NCBI RefSeq assembly: GCF_009766065.1
Contig: NZ_LMUE01000012.1
Span: 124,001 to 188,000 of the forward strand
From: Dyella sp. S184
GTDB lineage: Bacteria; Pseudomonadota; Gammaproteobacteria; Xanthomonadales; Rhodanobacteraceae
DNA length: 64,000 nt
Direction of reading: 5' to 3'
Below the pieces are notes generated by a model. That model made no database searches, was not told the DNA's origin, and saw only the letters and a list, made by a program, of their open reading frames with translations. Below, piece by piece: positions 55,275 through 64,000 of the stretch (the stretch's first letter is position 1; the number at the start of each line of letters is the position of its first letter). The translations under genes and the position numbers were made by a program.

Positions 55275-55311
55275 ACCTTTTCATCCCCACATCACCTGTC
55301 GAGTAACCGCC

Positions 55312-56514
55312 GTGTCCTTCTTTGTATCCGTTGAAATGGCCCCGGGCGATCCGATCCTGGGTTTGACCGAGACCTACCTGGCCGACCCGCGCCCGGGCAA
55401 GATCAATCTGGGCGTGGGCATCTACATCGACGAGCAGGGCCGCATCCCGCTGTTGCCGACGGTGCACGAAGTCGAACAGGCGCTGGTCGCGGCCGGCAAG
55501 CCGCGCGGCTACCTGCCGATCGACGGCCTGCCGGCGTACAACCAGCTCACCCAGCAGCTGCTGTTCGGGGCCGAATCGCCGCTGCTGGTTGCCGGTCGGG
55601 TAGCCACCGCGCAGACCATCGGCGGCAGCGCGGCATTGCGCGTGGCGGCGGATCTGCTGAAGCAGGTGGCCGGCGCCGGCGCGAAGATCGCGATCAGCAA
55701 CCCGAGCTGGGGCAACCATCATGTGGTGTTCCGCACGGCTGGCTTCGAACTGCTTGAGTACCGCTATTACGATCCGGCCAGCCATGGCCTGGATTTCGCC
55801 GGCATGCTGGAGGATCTGGGCAAACTGGAGCCGGGCACCGTGGTGTTGCTGCACGCGTGTTGCCACAACCCGACCGGCGTGGACCTGGATGCAGCGCAAT
55901 GGCGGCAGGTGATCGCACTGCTGAAGGAGCGCCGGCTGCTGCCGTTCATCGACATGGCCTATCAGGGTTTTGACCAGGGCATCGAGCAGGACGCCCTCGC
56001 CGTGCGTCTGCTCGAGGCGTCAGGGATCGAGGCGTTCGTGGTGGCCAACTCGTATTCCAAGTCGTTCTCGCTCTACGGCGAGCGCGTGGGCGCGCTGTCG
56101 ATGGTCGGCGCCGATCGCGACGAGGCGGCGCGGCTGCTGTCGAAGATCAAGCAGACCATTCGCGCGAACTATTCCAGCCCGTCCACGCATGGCGCCAGTC
56201 TGGTCGCCGGCGTGCTCGGCAGTGTCGAGCTGCGCGCGCGCTGGGAGCAGGAGCTGGGCGAGATGCGCTCGCGCATCCATGCGATGCGTGCCGGTTTTGT
56301 CGACAAGCTGGCTGCGCTCGGTGCGCCGGATTTCAGCTTCATCAACAAGCAGGCCGGGATGTTCTCCTATTCGGGCCTGAGCAAGGCGCAGGTGCACCGG
56401 CTGCGTGATGAGTACGCGATCTACGCGCTCGACAGTGGTCGCATCTGCGTGGCGGCGCTGAATCGCGCAAACCTCGATACGGTGGCCGCGGCAGTCGCTG
56501 CCGTTAGCCGCTGA
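55312..56514 (+). CDS. tyrB: Aromatic/aspartate aminotransferase (class I), GTG start
   Basis: A 400-residue PLP enzyme of the AspC/TyrB type. The Schiff-base Lys is in VANSYSKSFSLYGERVG near residue 250. HACCHNPTGVDLD near residue 185 and the terminal GRICVAALNRAN carry substrate Asn and Arg residues. It transaminates aspartate or aromatic amino acids with 2-oxoglutarate. The GTG start (55312) is chosen because MSFFVSVEMAPGDPILGL is the conserved N-terminus and no ATG lies near. aspC or tyrB cannot be told apart by eye. Confidence 0.88.
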   Translation: MSFFVSVEMAPGDPILGLTETYLADPRPGKINLGVGIYIDEQGRIPLLPTVHEVEQALVAAGKPRGYLPIDGLPAYNQLTQQLLFGAESPLLVAGRVATAQTIGGSAALRVAADLLKQVAGAGAKIAISNPSWGNHHVVFRTAGFELLEYRYYDPASHGLDFAGMLEDLGKLEPGTVVLLHACCHNPTGVDLDAAQWRQVIALLKERRLLPFIDMAYQGFDQGIEQDALAVRLLEASGIEAFVVANSYSKSFSLYGERVGALSMVGADRDEAARLLSKIKQTIRANYSSPSTHGASLVAGVLGSVELRARWEQELGEMRSRIHAMRAGFVDKLAALGAPDFSFINKQAGMFSYSGLSKAQVHRLRDEYAIYALDSGRICVAALNRANLDTVAAAVAAVSR

Positions 56515-56530
56515 CACCCTCATGACCGTC

Positions 56531-56625
56531 ATCCCGGCGAAAACCGGGATCCAGCGTCTTTGCCCTTCTCAAGGCACTGGCTGACCAGCTTCGCTGTTAT
56601 AAGGCACCTCCGGCTTTTGCCGGAG
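56531..56625. repeat. Pair of opposed REP-like hairpins between tyrB and rdgC
   Basis: ATCCCGG/CCGGGAT (56531-56537, 56544-56550) with flank CGTC, and CTCCGGC/GCCGGAG (56608-56614, 56619-56625) with flank GTGACG. The second is a diverged reverse complement of the first. This is the layout of a REP doublet (BIME-like). They lie in a tandem gene pair and may also stop transcription. Confidence 0.7.
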
Positions 56626-56673
56626 TGACGACGAAACCACCTGCCTTCGGGCCGTACCTCATCCGGATATTGA

Positions 56674-57591
56674 ATGTTCTTTCGCAATCTCACGCTATTC
56701 CGTTTTTCTCCTACCGTTGCCACCGATCTGAAGCGCCTCGATGACGCGCTGGCCGAACATCGGCTGCGCCCGTGTGGTCCGCTGGAGATGTTCACCAAGG
56801 GTTTCGTGCCGCCGGTCGGGCGTGGCGAAGGCGAGCCACTCACACATACCGTGAAGCACTGCACCCTGTTCACCGTTGGCGGCGAAGACAAGCTGCTGCC
56901 GGCCGCGGTGATCAATGACGAACTGCATCGCAAGGTACAGAAGATCGCCGAGGAAGAAGGCCGCAAGGTCGGTGGTCGCGAGCGCAAGCGGATCAAGGAG
57001 GATCTGCTGAACGAGCTGTTGCCGCGCGCCTTCGTGCGCAACTCGCGGATGTCCGCCTATGTCGACACCAAACATGGCTGGCTGGTGCTGGATACCTCAA
57101 GCCGCAAGTCGGCCGAGAACGCCTTGACCCAGGTCCGCGAGGCGCTGGGCAGCTTCCCGGCTGTACCGCTGGCGCCCGAGGAAGGCCCGCGCGTGCTGAT
57201 GACCGACTGGCTGGCCAACGGCAACCTGCCGGCTGGGCTGGCCCTGGGCGACGAGTGCGAGCTGCGCGACCCGGCCACCGCCACCGGCGCGATCGCTCGC
57301 TGCCGCCGGCAGGACCTGGATGCCGAGGAGGTCAAGGAGCACCTGCGCAACGGTAAACAGGTCTTCCTGCTTGGTCTCACCTTCGATGAGCGGATCAGCT
57401 TCGTGCTGGGTGAGGATCTGGTCATCCGCAAGCTGAAGTTCCTCGATGTGGTGATGGACGAGCTGGGCGACAGCCAACAGGACGCCCAGGCCGAGCTGGA
57501 CGCCAGTTTTGCCTTGTTGACGCTGGAACTAGAGCGGCTGCTGGGCAAGCTGGAGGAGTGGTTCGGGTTGCCACGCCCGGCCGACAGCTGA
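56674..57591 (+). CDS. rdgC: Recombination-associated protein RdgC
   Basis: A 305-residue protein, the length of E. coli RdgC (303). MFFRNLTLFRFSPTV at the start, PCGPLEMFTKGFVPPVG and KLKFLDVVMDELGD are family blocks. It forms a ring around DNA and limits RecA filament activity. CGGA lies about 8 nt before the ATG. Confidence 0.96.
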   Translation: MFFRNLTLFRFSPTVATDLKRLDDALAEHRLRPCGPLEMFTKGFVPPVGRGEGEPLTHTVKHCTLFTVGGEDKLLPAAVINDELHRKVQKIAEEEGRKVGGRERKRIKEDLLNELLPRAFVRNSRMSAYVDTKHGWLVLDTSSRKSAENALTQVREALGSFPAVPLAPEEGPRVLMTDWLANGNLPAGLALGDECELRDPATATGAIARCRRQDLDAEEVKEHLRNGKQVFLLGLTFDERISFVLGEDLVIRKLKFLDVVMDELGDSQQDAQAELDASFALLTLELERLLGKLEEWFGLPRPADS

Positions 57592-57709
57592 ACGAAAAAC
57601 CATTCCCGTTTGACCTGCCGGAGCGCCATACTGGTCGTCCGCCCGCTTGCGGGCGGCGCGGAATCCCCCACTGATATCCGAACAGGCCTTGGTACGAACG
57701 GGCAGGCTT

Positions 57710-58480
57710 ATGGCGCAGCATCTGGAAGGCGATTGGCTGGAACTGGCGACGGTTGGCGGCAGCATCATTCGGGTGCTGAAGGCCGCCCATCCGCGCGCGC
57801 GCCGGCTGCGCCTCACGGTCACTCCGACGGGTGCGCGGGTGACCTATCCGTACGGCACCCATCCGGCCCAGGTCAACGCGTTCCTGCGCAGTCACGCCGA
57901 GTGGCTGGAGCAGAAGCTCGACGAGTTGCACCTGATCGTCAAGCCACTGCCGCCGTTGCGCATGGGCTATCCGTGCAACTTCCCGTTGCGCGGCGAGAAG
58001 GCGGAACTGGACTGGGCTGAAGGTGCCTATCCGAAGATCGAACCGCACGCGGCCGGGTTGACCCTGGTGATTCCGCGTCCGCATACCCGCGCGTTGCCGA
58101 TTGCCCGTGGCCTGCTCGCTTCGCATCTGGAAGTGTTGATTCGCCGTGACGTCTCGCGCTGGCTGGCCATCTATGTGCCGCAGCTTGGGCTGGCGCCGAC
58201 CGCGTTGAAGATCCGTCCCATGAAGAGCCTGTGGGGCAGCCTCGATACCCGTGACCGCATCAATCTCGATCTCGCGCTGGCGCTGGCACCACCGGCTGCG
58301 TTGCGTTACGTGCTGGTGCACGAGCTGTGTCATCTCAAGGTGCGCAACCACTCGCCGCGGTTCTGGGCACAGGTCGGCAATCTGCTGCCGGAATGGCGTG
58401 AGCAGCGCGACTGGCTGCGCCAGCATGGTGCGATCCTCAAGGCCGAACTCGATCGTCTGGTGGGCGACGTCGCCGATTGA
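57710..58480 (+). CDS. YgjP-type SprT-like metal-dependent hydrolase (DUF45)
   Basis: A 256-residue protein. The zinc peptidase motif HELCHLKVRNHSPRFW is near residue 204, with WGSLDTRDRINLDLALALAPP just before it: the DUF45/YgjP family. It is predicted as a cytoplasmic metalloprotease of unclear substrate. ATG 57710 begins MAQHLEGDWL with GGGCAGGCTT upstream; the frame is open 63 bp more. The C-terminal end is close to, but separate from, the next gene. Confidence 0.88.
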   Translation: MAQHLEGDWLELATVGGSIIRVLKAAHPRARRLRLTVTPTGARVTYPYGTHPAQVNAFLRSHAEWLEQKLDELHLIVKPLPPLRMGYPCNFPLRGEKAELDWAEGAYPKIEPHAAGLTLVIPRPHTRALPIARGLLASHLEVLIRRDVSRWLAIYVPQLGLAPTALKIRPMKSLWGSLDTRDRINLDLALALAPPAALRYVLVHELCHLKVRNHSPRFWAQVGNLLPEWREQRDWLRQHGAILKAELDRLVGDVAD

Positions 58481-58581
58481 GCAGGCGCCGCTGAAGGAAC
58501 GGCCGATCAAGCCGGTCTATCGGAAACCTGAAAAAGCGCGAGAATGAGCGCGCCTGACGACTTCATCATCCAGGGGTGATC

Positions 58582-59160
58582 ATGGATATCTCGTTCACTA
58601 CGTTGGCCGTGGCGGCATGGCTGTTCTTTCTGGGCTACTGGCTGTGGAGTGCGCGTCGGCTGAAGCCGTCCACGCGCGCGGAGCCGGCGCTGCCGCGCTT
58701 CTTCAAGTACTGGCTGCCAATCATCCTGGCGATCCTGCTGATGTGGCCCTCAACCTGGCTTGATGGCACGCCCCTTGGCGATCGTTTGCTGCCAGATACC
58801 TATGCGACGGCGCTAACCGGCCTGCTGCTGATCGTGGCCGGCGTGGTGTTCGCGTGCTGGGCGCGTTACATCCTCGGCAGCAACTGGAGCAGCGAGGTGC
58901 AACTCAAACAGGACCACGAACTGATCGAACGCGGGCCTTATCGCTACGTGCGCCACCCGATTTACACCGGCATCCTGCTCGCGCTGCTGGGCACCGTCGT
59001 GCTGCTTGGCGAATGGCGCGCCCTGGTGGGCTTCGTCATCATGTTCGTCTCGTTCTGGCGCAAGTTGCGGCTCGAGGAAGCCTGGCTGAGCGAGCACTTT
59101 GGCCCGGCTTACGGCGAATACATGACCAGGGTGAAGGCACTCGTGCCCGGGATACTATGA
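58582..59160 (+). CDS. Isoprenylcysteine carboxyl methyltransferase-family membrane protein
   Basis: A 192-residue protein with four to five TM helices (~5-25, ~45-62, ~75-97, ~130-155). The ICMT/PEMT motif LIERGPYRYVRHPIYTGILLALLG is near residue 115. Such bacterial proteins methylate lipids or other small acceptors with S-adenosylmethionine. AGGGGTGATC precedes ATG 58582. The substrate is unknown. Confidence 0.88.
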   Translation: MDISFTTLAVAAWLFFLGYWLWSARRLKPSTRAEPALPRFFKYWLPIILAILLMWPSTWLDGTPLGDRLLPDTYATALTGLLLIVAGVVFACWARYILGSNWSSEVQLKQDHELIERGPYRYVRHPIYTGILLALLGTVVLLGEWRALVGFVIMFVSFWRKLRLEEAWLSEHFGPAYGEYMTRVKALVPGIL

Positions 59161-59248
59161 GAGGCGGCATGCCTGCGGGCGTGACGTATCAACCGGTACC
59201 GGGTTCGCGCGTTCTCGACTCTTGCCACTCAATCACAAGGAAAGTCAG

Positions 59249-59974
59249 ATGCTGCGTCTGCTGATCGCTTCAAGCTTGTTGTTGCTGTCCGTTTCGGTCG
59301 TGGCTGAAACCATTGATGCGCCGATGGTGAAGGCCGGGGACAGCTGGGTTTACAAGGTGACTGTTGAACGGGGGCCGCAGGGTTGGGCCCAGCACAATGA
59401 GGATTTCTCGGTAGCGCACGCCGATGCATCCACGATTTTCGTATCTGTCAAACAGAGCGGATCGCAACAGGCGCCGACCGAGGAGTTGGCCGGTGCGGAC
59501 TGGAGCCGTTCGCGTGACATCAACGGCAAGCAGCAGGTAGTCAGTCGCCCGTTTGCCTTCCCGCTGGAGGTGGGCAAGAAGTGGGAGCTCAAATACACCG
59601 AGGCCAATCCCAACCCGAAGCATCTGAGCGAGACTTTGCAAACCGGATATACCGTCGTCGGCTGGGAGGATGTCGAAGTGCCGGCCGGCAAGTTCAAGGC
59701 CTTGAAGATCGAGGCCGAAGGCAACTGGACGGCTGTAGTGGCACCGATGAATCAGGCTTCAGCGCAAGCGGTTAACACGACAGGTGGTTCGGCCGCGCTG
59801 GTCCAGACCAACCGCGTGACGCCGCACACCGTCTCGGGCCGTACCTACCGGGCTTTCTGGTACGTGCCCAGCGTCAAGCGCCTAGTCAAGTCAGTCGAGG
59901 AGTCCTACAGCTCCAACGGCATCCGCAGCGAGCGTTTCACCTACGAGCTGGTGTCGGACAAAGTCTCAAGCTGA
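59249..59974 (+). CDS. Periplasmic protein of unknown function
   Basis: A 241-residue protein with a signal peptide (MLRLLIASSLLLLSVSVVAE, cleavage near residue 20) and a beta-rich mature domain: KAGDSWVYKVTVE, PLEVGKKWELKYTE, VEVPAGKFKALKIEAEG, and FWYVPSVKRLVKSVEES. These WxY and AGxFxAL patterns resemble the DUF3108/TapB-like beta-sheet proteins, but I do not assign a family. AAGGAAA lies 9 nt before the ATG. It appears monocistronic. Confidence 0.75.
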   Translation: MLRLLIASSLLLLSVSVVAETIDAPMVKAGDSWVYKVTVERGPQGWAQHNEDFSVAHADASTIFVSVKQSGSQQAPTEELAGADWSRSRDINGKQQVVSRPFAFPLEVGKKWELKYTEANPNPKHLSETLQTGYTVVGWEDVEVPAGKFKALKIEAEGNWTAVVAPMNQASAQAVNTTGGSAALVQTNRVTPHTVSGRTYRAFWYVPSVKRLVKSVEESYSSNGIRSERFTYELVSDKVSS

Positions 59975-60071
59975 CTCCGTCATCGGGCACCTCGCTGATA
60001 CCTGTACGACTGCTGCAGGTGCCGGGGGTGCCTGATCTACCGGGAAATCCGGCAGCAGCCGTCAGATCGGT

Positions 60072-60671
60072 TCAGAACTTCCGAGGCTGCCGCGTGTAGC
60101 GTGTGCCCAGCAACACGTCCCACAGCGGCGTGGTGACGCCGAAGTTGCTGTCCGGGTGGTAATGGTGCACGTGGTGGGCGCCAGCCCAGCGCCGCAGCAG
60201 CGGGTGCTTGAAGCGGACATGGTGGATGGTGAAGTGGCTCAGTCCGTAGGCGATGTAGCCGAAGGTCACCGAGCCCATCATCAGGTAGGCAAACCCGGTG
60301 GGCATGACCAGCACGCACAGGCCCGTCAGGATGAGCAACACGGCTCCCGGCAGGAAGAACGGCAACGAATCGTAGCCAAGCGGCCGCTCGTGATGCATGC
60401 GGTGCCCCTGCTCGAACAGCGGGATCCGCGTGTGGAACATCCAGCGGTGAAAGAAATATTCGACGAAGCTGAAGGCAAACAGCCCCAGCGCAATCGCCAA
60501 CAAGGCGGTCAGGGGGCCACCGGCATTCAGGCGCCAACCCTCGACAATGAGCAGCAGGCCCAGGGTGACGTCCACGCCGACCTCGACCCAGTAATTGGTC
60601 TGCGTACTGGACATGCGCACGATGGAATCCACACCCGCCCGCATGAGGTTTCGCGTCATCGGTCGCTGCAT
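60072..60671 (-). CDS. Fatty acid hydroxylase / sterol desaturase family protein
   Basis: A 199-residue membrane di-iron enzyme. Histidine boxes HRWMFH, HRMHH, HFTIHH and HHVHHYH occur in order, with hydrophobic segments between. The family hydroxylates fatty acids, ceramides or sterol precursors. The 2-hydroxy fatty acids of Xanthomonadales lipids would be a possible product, which is inference. ATG 60671 has GACGGAA nearby; an upstream TTG start (60689) is less likely. Confidence 0.9.
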   Translation of the reverse strand: MQRPMTRNLMRAGVDSIVRMSSTQTNYWVEVGVDVTLGLLLIVEGWRLNAGGPLTALLAIALGLFAFSFVEYFFHRWMFHTRIPLFEQGHRMHHERPLGYDSLPFFLPGAVLLILTGLCVLVMPTGFAYLMMGSVTFGYIAYGLSHFTIHHVRFKHPLLRRWAGAHHVHHYHPDSNFGVTTPLWDVLLGTRYTRQPRKF

Positions 60672-60823
60672 GTTTCCGTCATCTTGCAAGAAAACACTCC
60701 AATCTCCAGAGTCATGGCCTTATTGTCACATGTTGTCATGCGCAATTCACAATGATGTGTCACGGGCAGCTGACTCGCAGCTGACCCGCGCGCGCAGGTT
60801 GGCGCCGGGTGCGTGGCTCAAGC

Positions 60824-61813
60824 TCAATGTGACAACGCGAATCCGCTGAGGATCTGCGCGGTTTCCTCAGGCTTCTCCAGCATCGGCATGTGGTTGCAGC
60901 CGATCAGGGTACTGGTGCTGATCGAACTGGCATGGGTCAGGCCATTGCGCAGGCTGTCCAGCGCCGAAATGTCGACGATCTTGTCGTCATGGCACCACAG
61001 GCCGAGTACCGGCATTTCGAACTGGCCCAGGCGGTTCTGCAGTGCGAGGTATTGCGACGGGTCACGCAGCTCGTTGAAATTGCTTTCGATGAAGGCGCGA
61101 TCCAGCTGGTTGCGCTTGATGAGCACATCGATGATGCGGCCTGGCATATCGAGTGGTTTCTCGAAGGCCAGCGCGGTGGCGCGCGCAAAGCCGACGCGGT
61201 CGTCGAACAGGAATGGGTCCTTGCCGGCCATGGCCTCGCGGGTAAACGCGTTTTCCTGAGCCTTCAGGCCATACGCATCGACCAGCGCCAGCTCGGTGAC
61301 ATGCTCCGGGTGCTCGGCCGCATAGACCCCGGCAATGGCGCCGCCCAGCGAATGGCCGACCAGTACAAAGCGCTGCAACCTGAGCGTTTCCACGAAGGCC
61401 TGCAGCCGAGCGGCCTGGGCATCGACGTTGTAGCTGGCACCGGCCATGCGCGAGGACTCGCCCCAACCGGGCATATCGGGAATGATCAGGTGGAAGTGCG
61501 GCGTGAGCAGTTTGGCGACCGGTAGCCAGACCTCCTTGTTCGCGGCAAAACCGTGTAGCAGCACGATGACCGGGCCGTCACCGCCCTCGTAGTAGACCCA
61601 GCGGGTGTCCCCGGCCTGCACCGAATGCTTCTCGAGATGCGCGGTCATTGCCTCGCGCATGTAGTTCGCGCGCAGCAGCAACTGCGGCGCGAACAGGTAA
61701 CTGCCACCCAGCACGATGATCAGGATTCCGCCGAGCCACGCCAGGAATTTCAGCCGGCGCAGCAGCATGCGTTTCCAGAGTGGGGTGGCGGTGACGTTTG
61801 TTGATGGCGGCAT
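60824..61813 (-). CDS. Membrane-anchored alpha/beta hydrolase
   Basis: A 329-residue protein. One N-terminal TM helix (~24-42) anchors an alpha/beta hydrolase domain (~70-325). VLLHGFAANKEVW carries the oxyanion hole, LVGHSLGGAIAG the nucleophile Ser near residue 152, GLWCHDDKIVDI the Asp, and GCNHMPMLEKPEE the His. It resembles lipases/esterases of the LipA/monoacylglycerol type. The start MPPSTNVTAT at 61813 replaces a non-ATG start upstream. Confidence 0.88.
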   Translation of the reverse strand: MPPSTNVTATPLWKRMLLRRLKFLAWLGGILIIVLGGSYLFAPQLLLRANYMREAMTAHLEKHSVQAGDTRWVYYEGGDGPVIVLLHGFAANKEVWLPVAKLLTPHFHLIIPDMPGWGESSRMAGASYNVDAQAARLQAFVETLRLQRFVLVGHSLGGAIAGVYAAEHPEHVTELALVDAYGLKAQENAFTREAMAGKDPFLFDDRVGFARATALAFEKPLDMPGRIIDVLIKRNQLDRAFIESNFNELRDPSQYLALQNRLGQFEMPVLGLWCHDDKIVDISALDSLRNGLTHASSISTSTLIGCNHMPMLEKPEETAQILSGFALSH

Positions 61814-61905
61814 GATGGTTTCTTGATGGGTCGTGACTGGCAATGCTCCCTCCCCTGCGACCTAAGGGAGTCCCTTTTCGGGGCACACAGGGGGAGGAGC
61901 TGTGA

Positions 61906-63759
61906 TTACTGCGCTTTCTTTGCCTTGGCGATCAGATCTTCCACCACCTGCTGGGTCAGTGGGTGGTAGCCGGCCTTGGCCTTGGCGTAGACCTGTTCGG
62001 CATAGGCCAGACCTCCCGGTGTCCCAACCAAGGCCTTGTACAACGGCACGGTCAGATACAGCCGGCCGATGCGGATCATGTGCTCGGCGGCAGCCGGCCA
62101 CACGGCCTTGTCACCGGCAGTGATCGCATGGCTGTACCAGCGCATGCCGATCTCGGCGTTCGGCGTGCCGGTAAGATGCCAGGCGGCGTCGAGCTGCTGG
62201 ATCTTGGCCAGCGGGGTGACGTCCGGCAGGCGGTCGAGGAAGTACATCCATTCCTGCGTGTTCCAGTCTTTGGCGCCGAGCTTGTCGGCCGCCATCTGGC
62301 CGGCGAGAAAGGCGCTGCGCTCCTGATCGATGGTGTCGAAATGCGGTGAATCGGGCAGCAGCGCATCCTTCGGGATGCCGCTGCCGTAGACCCAGTCCTG
62401 CACCTCGGCCCAGCTCATCTTGCCGGGATACTTCTCGATCAGGTTCGGCTTCATGTAGTTGAGCATCTGCTCGGTGGTGATGCTCTGGAACGCGAAGTGG
62501 TTGAAGTAGCTCTTGAGGTAGTTGTCGAACGTGGCACGACCGAAACGCTGTTCCAGCGTGCGCAGGAACCACGAGCCCTTGTCATAGGCAACGTCGGACA
62601 GCGAATCGTCGGCGTCGATGCCGCGCGGGTCCGGTGCCAGCTTCTGCGAGTTGGCCGGCATTGCACCGATCTCCTTCTGCAGTGCGCGGGCCGACAGCAA
62701 TGCTTCCTCATCGGCCAGGCCCTTGCCGTACAGCGCTTCGGTGATGCGCCCCTGCACGTAGGTAGTGACACCTTCGTTGAGCCAGATGTCGCGCCACGAC
62801 GCGGCGGTGACCAGGTTGCCCGACCACGAATGCGCCAGCTCATGCGCGACCAGCGAGACCAGGCTCTTGTCGCCGACCAGCACGGTCGGCGTGGCGAACG
62901 TCATGTCCGGGTTTTCCATGCCGCCGTACGGAAACGACGGCGGCAGCACCAGGATGTCGTAGCGGCCCCAGCGATACGGACCGTACAGCTTCTCCGCGGT
63001 GGCGATCATCTGTTCGGTGTCTTCGAACTCGTGCGCCGCCTTGCCGACCACCGAGGGCTCGGCATAGACGGCCGAACGCGGGCCGGTTTCCTTCACCGCG
63101 ATGTCGCCGGCGCCGATCGCCAGCAGGTAGGACGGGATTGGATGCGGCTGGTCGAACGAGTAGTCGCCATTCAACGGATGCTTCGCATCGTTGAGCGCGC
63201 TCATCACCACGCGCACATTCTTCGGCGCGGAGACGTGGGCGGTATAGGAGAAACGGATCGCCGGTGAATCCTGCAGTGGCACCCACGAACGCGCGTGGAT
63301 CGACTCGGATTGCGAGAACATGAAGGGCAGCTTCTTGTCCGCCGTCTGCGCCGGGGTCAACCACTGCAGGCCGGACGCGTCCGGCGATGTGGTATAGACG
63401 ATGCGCACCTGCGCCGGATGCGTCGGCGTGGCGATCGTGAGCTTCTCGCCGAGCTGCTTGTCGCGCGGCGCCAGCGCATATTTCAGCGGCGTGGTTTTGC
63501 CATCGGCGCCGAGCGCTTCGATCTTCGCGATCTTCAGGTCGCGCGTGTCCAGCACCAGCGACGGCGCCTGCGGGTTCTTCCATTCCAGTTTCAGCGTGGC
63601 CTGGCCATCCAGCTGCTTGTGCGGGAAGTCCAACTTCAGGTCGAGGTCGAGATGGGTGATGACCACCTGGTCGGGCTGCGCATAGGAATGCGGTTCGCTG
63701 GCGTAGGCTGCCAATGGCAGCAACAACGCGCCAAAGGCGAAGGATGGCAGGAGGCGCAT
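61906..63759 (-). CDS. M1-family zinc aminopeptidase, exported
   Basis: A 617-residue exported protein. Signal peptide ~1-20 (ending AYAS). The N-terminal beta domain covers ~25-210. The catalytic domain has the exopeptidase motif PYGGMENPDMTF near residue 278, zinc motif HELAHSWSGN near 305 with the third ligand Glu in WLNEGVTTY near 329, and Tyr ~18 residues after YDKGSW. The C-terminal armadillo-like helical domain gives the leukotriene A4 hydrolase layout. It trims amino acids from peptides in the periplasm. Confidence 0.94.
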   Translation of the reverse strand: MRLLPSFAFGALLLPLAAYASEPHSYAQPDQVVITHLDLDLKLDFPHKQLDGQATLKLEWKNPQAPSLVLDTRDLKIAKIEALGADGKTTPLKYALAPRDKQLGEKLTIATPTHPAQVRIVYTTSPDASGLQWLTPAQTADKKLPFMFSQSESIHARSWVPLQDSPAIRFSYTAHVSAPKNVRVVMSALNDAKHPLNGDYSFDQPHPIPSYLLAIGAGDIAVKETGPRSAVYAEPSVVGKAAHEFEDTEQMIATAEKLYGPYRWGRYDILVLPPSFPYGGMENPDMTFATPTVLVGDKSLVSLVAHELAHSWSGNLVTAASWRDIWLNEGVTTYVQGRITEALYGKGLADEEALLSARALQKEIGAMPANSQKLAPDPRGIDADDSLSDVAYDKGSWFLRTLEQRFGRATFDNYLKSYFNHFAFQSITTEQMLNYMKPNLIEKYPGKMSWAEVQDWVYGSGIPKDALLPDSPHFDTIDQERSAFLAGQMAADKLGAKDWNTQEWMYFLDRLPDVTPLAKIQQLDAAWHLTGTPNAEIGMRWYSHAITAGDKAVWPAAAEHMIRIGRLYLTVPLYKALVGTPGGLAYAEQVYAKAKAGYHPLTQQVVEDLIAKAKKAQ

Positions 63760-63832
63760 GGGGAAATCTCGAACCGGAAAACCCCGAGTATGCCACTGCC
63801 CTTGTTCCGCTCGCCCGTGGCGAAAGCTGGGG

Positions 63833-64000
63833 TTACGGCAATTCGTTCACCGAATGCGGGTCGATCGCATACGGATGCATGGCGGCGAGGAAGCCCGGCT
63901 GAGCCTCAATCCACGCGATCCACGTACGAAAATGTGGATAGGCATCCAGCGCCAATCCGGCTTCCCCGGCGCGGCTGGCATAGGCGAATACCGCCATGTC
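63833..64000 (-). CDS. Glutathione S-transferase, C-terminal end (5' part outside window)
   Basis: The minus strand is open from the window edge to a TAA stop at 63835-63833, giving 55 residues. ADMAVFAYASRAGEAGL-like and FRTWIAWIEAQPGFLAAMHPY match the last two helices of the GST C-terminal domain. It is convergent with nothing and lies upstream of the M1 peptidase on the same strand. Confidence 0.8.
   Translation of the reverse strand, partial: DMAVFAYASRAGEAGLALDAYPHFRTWIAWIEAQPGFLAAMHPYAIDPHSVNELP

Overview
The window reads as a chromosome segment of a high-GC gammaproteobacterium of the order Xanthomonadales, most likely Rhodanobacteraceae (Rhodanobacter- or Dyella-like). The evidence is the several TonB-dependent receptors (TBDRs), a BlaI/M56 pair beside FtsX-type permeases, the UbiB/UbiJ/UbiK set, a divergent LysR-aceBA locus, and the absence of phage or plasmid genes. 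No rRNA, tRNA or CRISPR array was recognised. The organism assignment is inference from gene content.

Region 1 (1-13.5 kb) is an accessory-looking outer-membrane uptake locus: the end of a TPR protein, three TBDRs, a TPR-sulfotransferase fusion and an orphan IS3-OrfA-like HTH protein. The upstream regions of TBDR1 and TBDR2 share a gapless ~147-bp element (1298-1444 and 4951-5097), each followed by a small ORF that is intact before TBDR2 and apparently decayed before TBDR1. A short IS3 orfA relic lies between them.

Region 2 (13.5-26.3 kb) holds a lipoprotein, queF, a divergent aldo/keto reductase-LysR pair, a GST with a 29-bp palindromic tandem repeat upstream, an acyl-CoA thioesterase and a DPP4-like S9 peptidase. 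It ends with a minus-strand operon of BlaI-type repressor, M56 metallopeptidase and two FtsX-like permeases with no ATPase, controlled by two visible TACA-N2-TGTA operators.

Region 3 (26.3-31.2 kb) is class Ia ribonucleotide reductase. nrdA is preceded by a cobalamin riboswitch and, upstream of that, two NrdR-box-like sites 32 bp apart. An opposite-strand four-helix-bundle gene, bordered by inverted GAGTGAGA-type repeats, separates nrdA from nrdB. glnB lies upstream.

Region 4 (31.3-44.6 kb) contains ubiK, a comM split by a frameshift at a (GC)7 tract, a CPA1-type antiporter, the glyoxylate bypass (aceB-aceA with a divergent LysR), and the minus-strand run trmL, ubiJ-ubiB, truC, arfB, acyltransferase. 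ubiB carries a perfect in-frame 63-bp tandem duplication.

Region 5 (44.6-64 kb) has small envelope proteins, poxB-doxX, a MarR-FUSC-DUF1656-HlyD efflux operon, pssA, a GNAT, ttcA, an aromatic/aspartate aminotransferase, rdgC, a YgjP-type metalloprotease, an isoprenylcysteine-methyltransferase-like protein, a fatty acid hydroxylase, an alpha/beta hydrolase, an M1 aminopeptidase and the 3' end of a GST. Most of this is ordinary housekeeping. The strongest signals are the TBDR duplication, the B12/NrdR-controlled nrdAB with an embedded four-helix gene, and two recent-looking repeat mutations (comM, ubiB).
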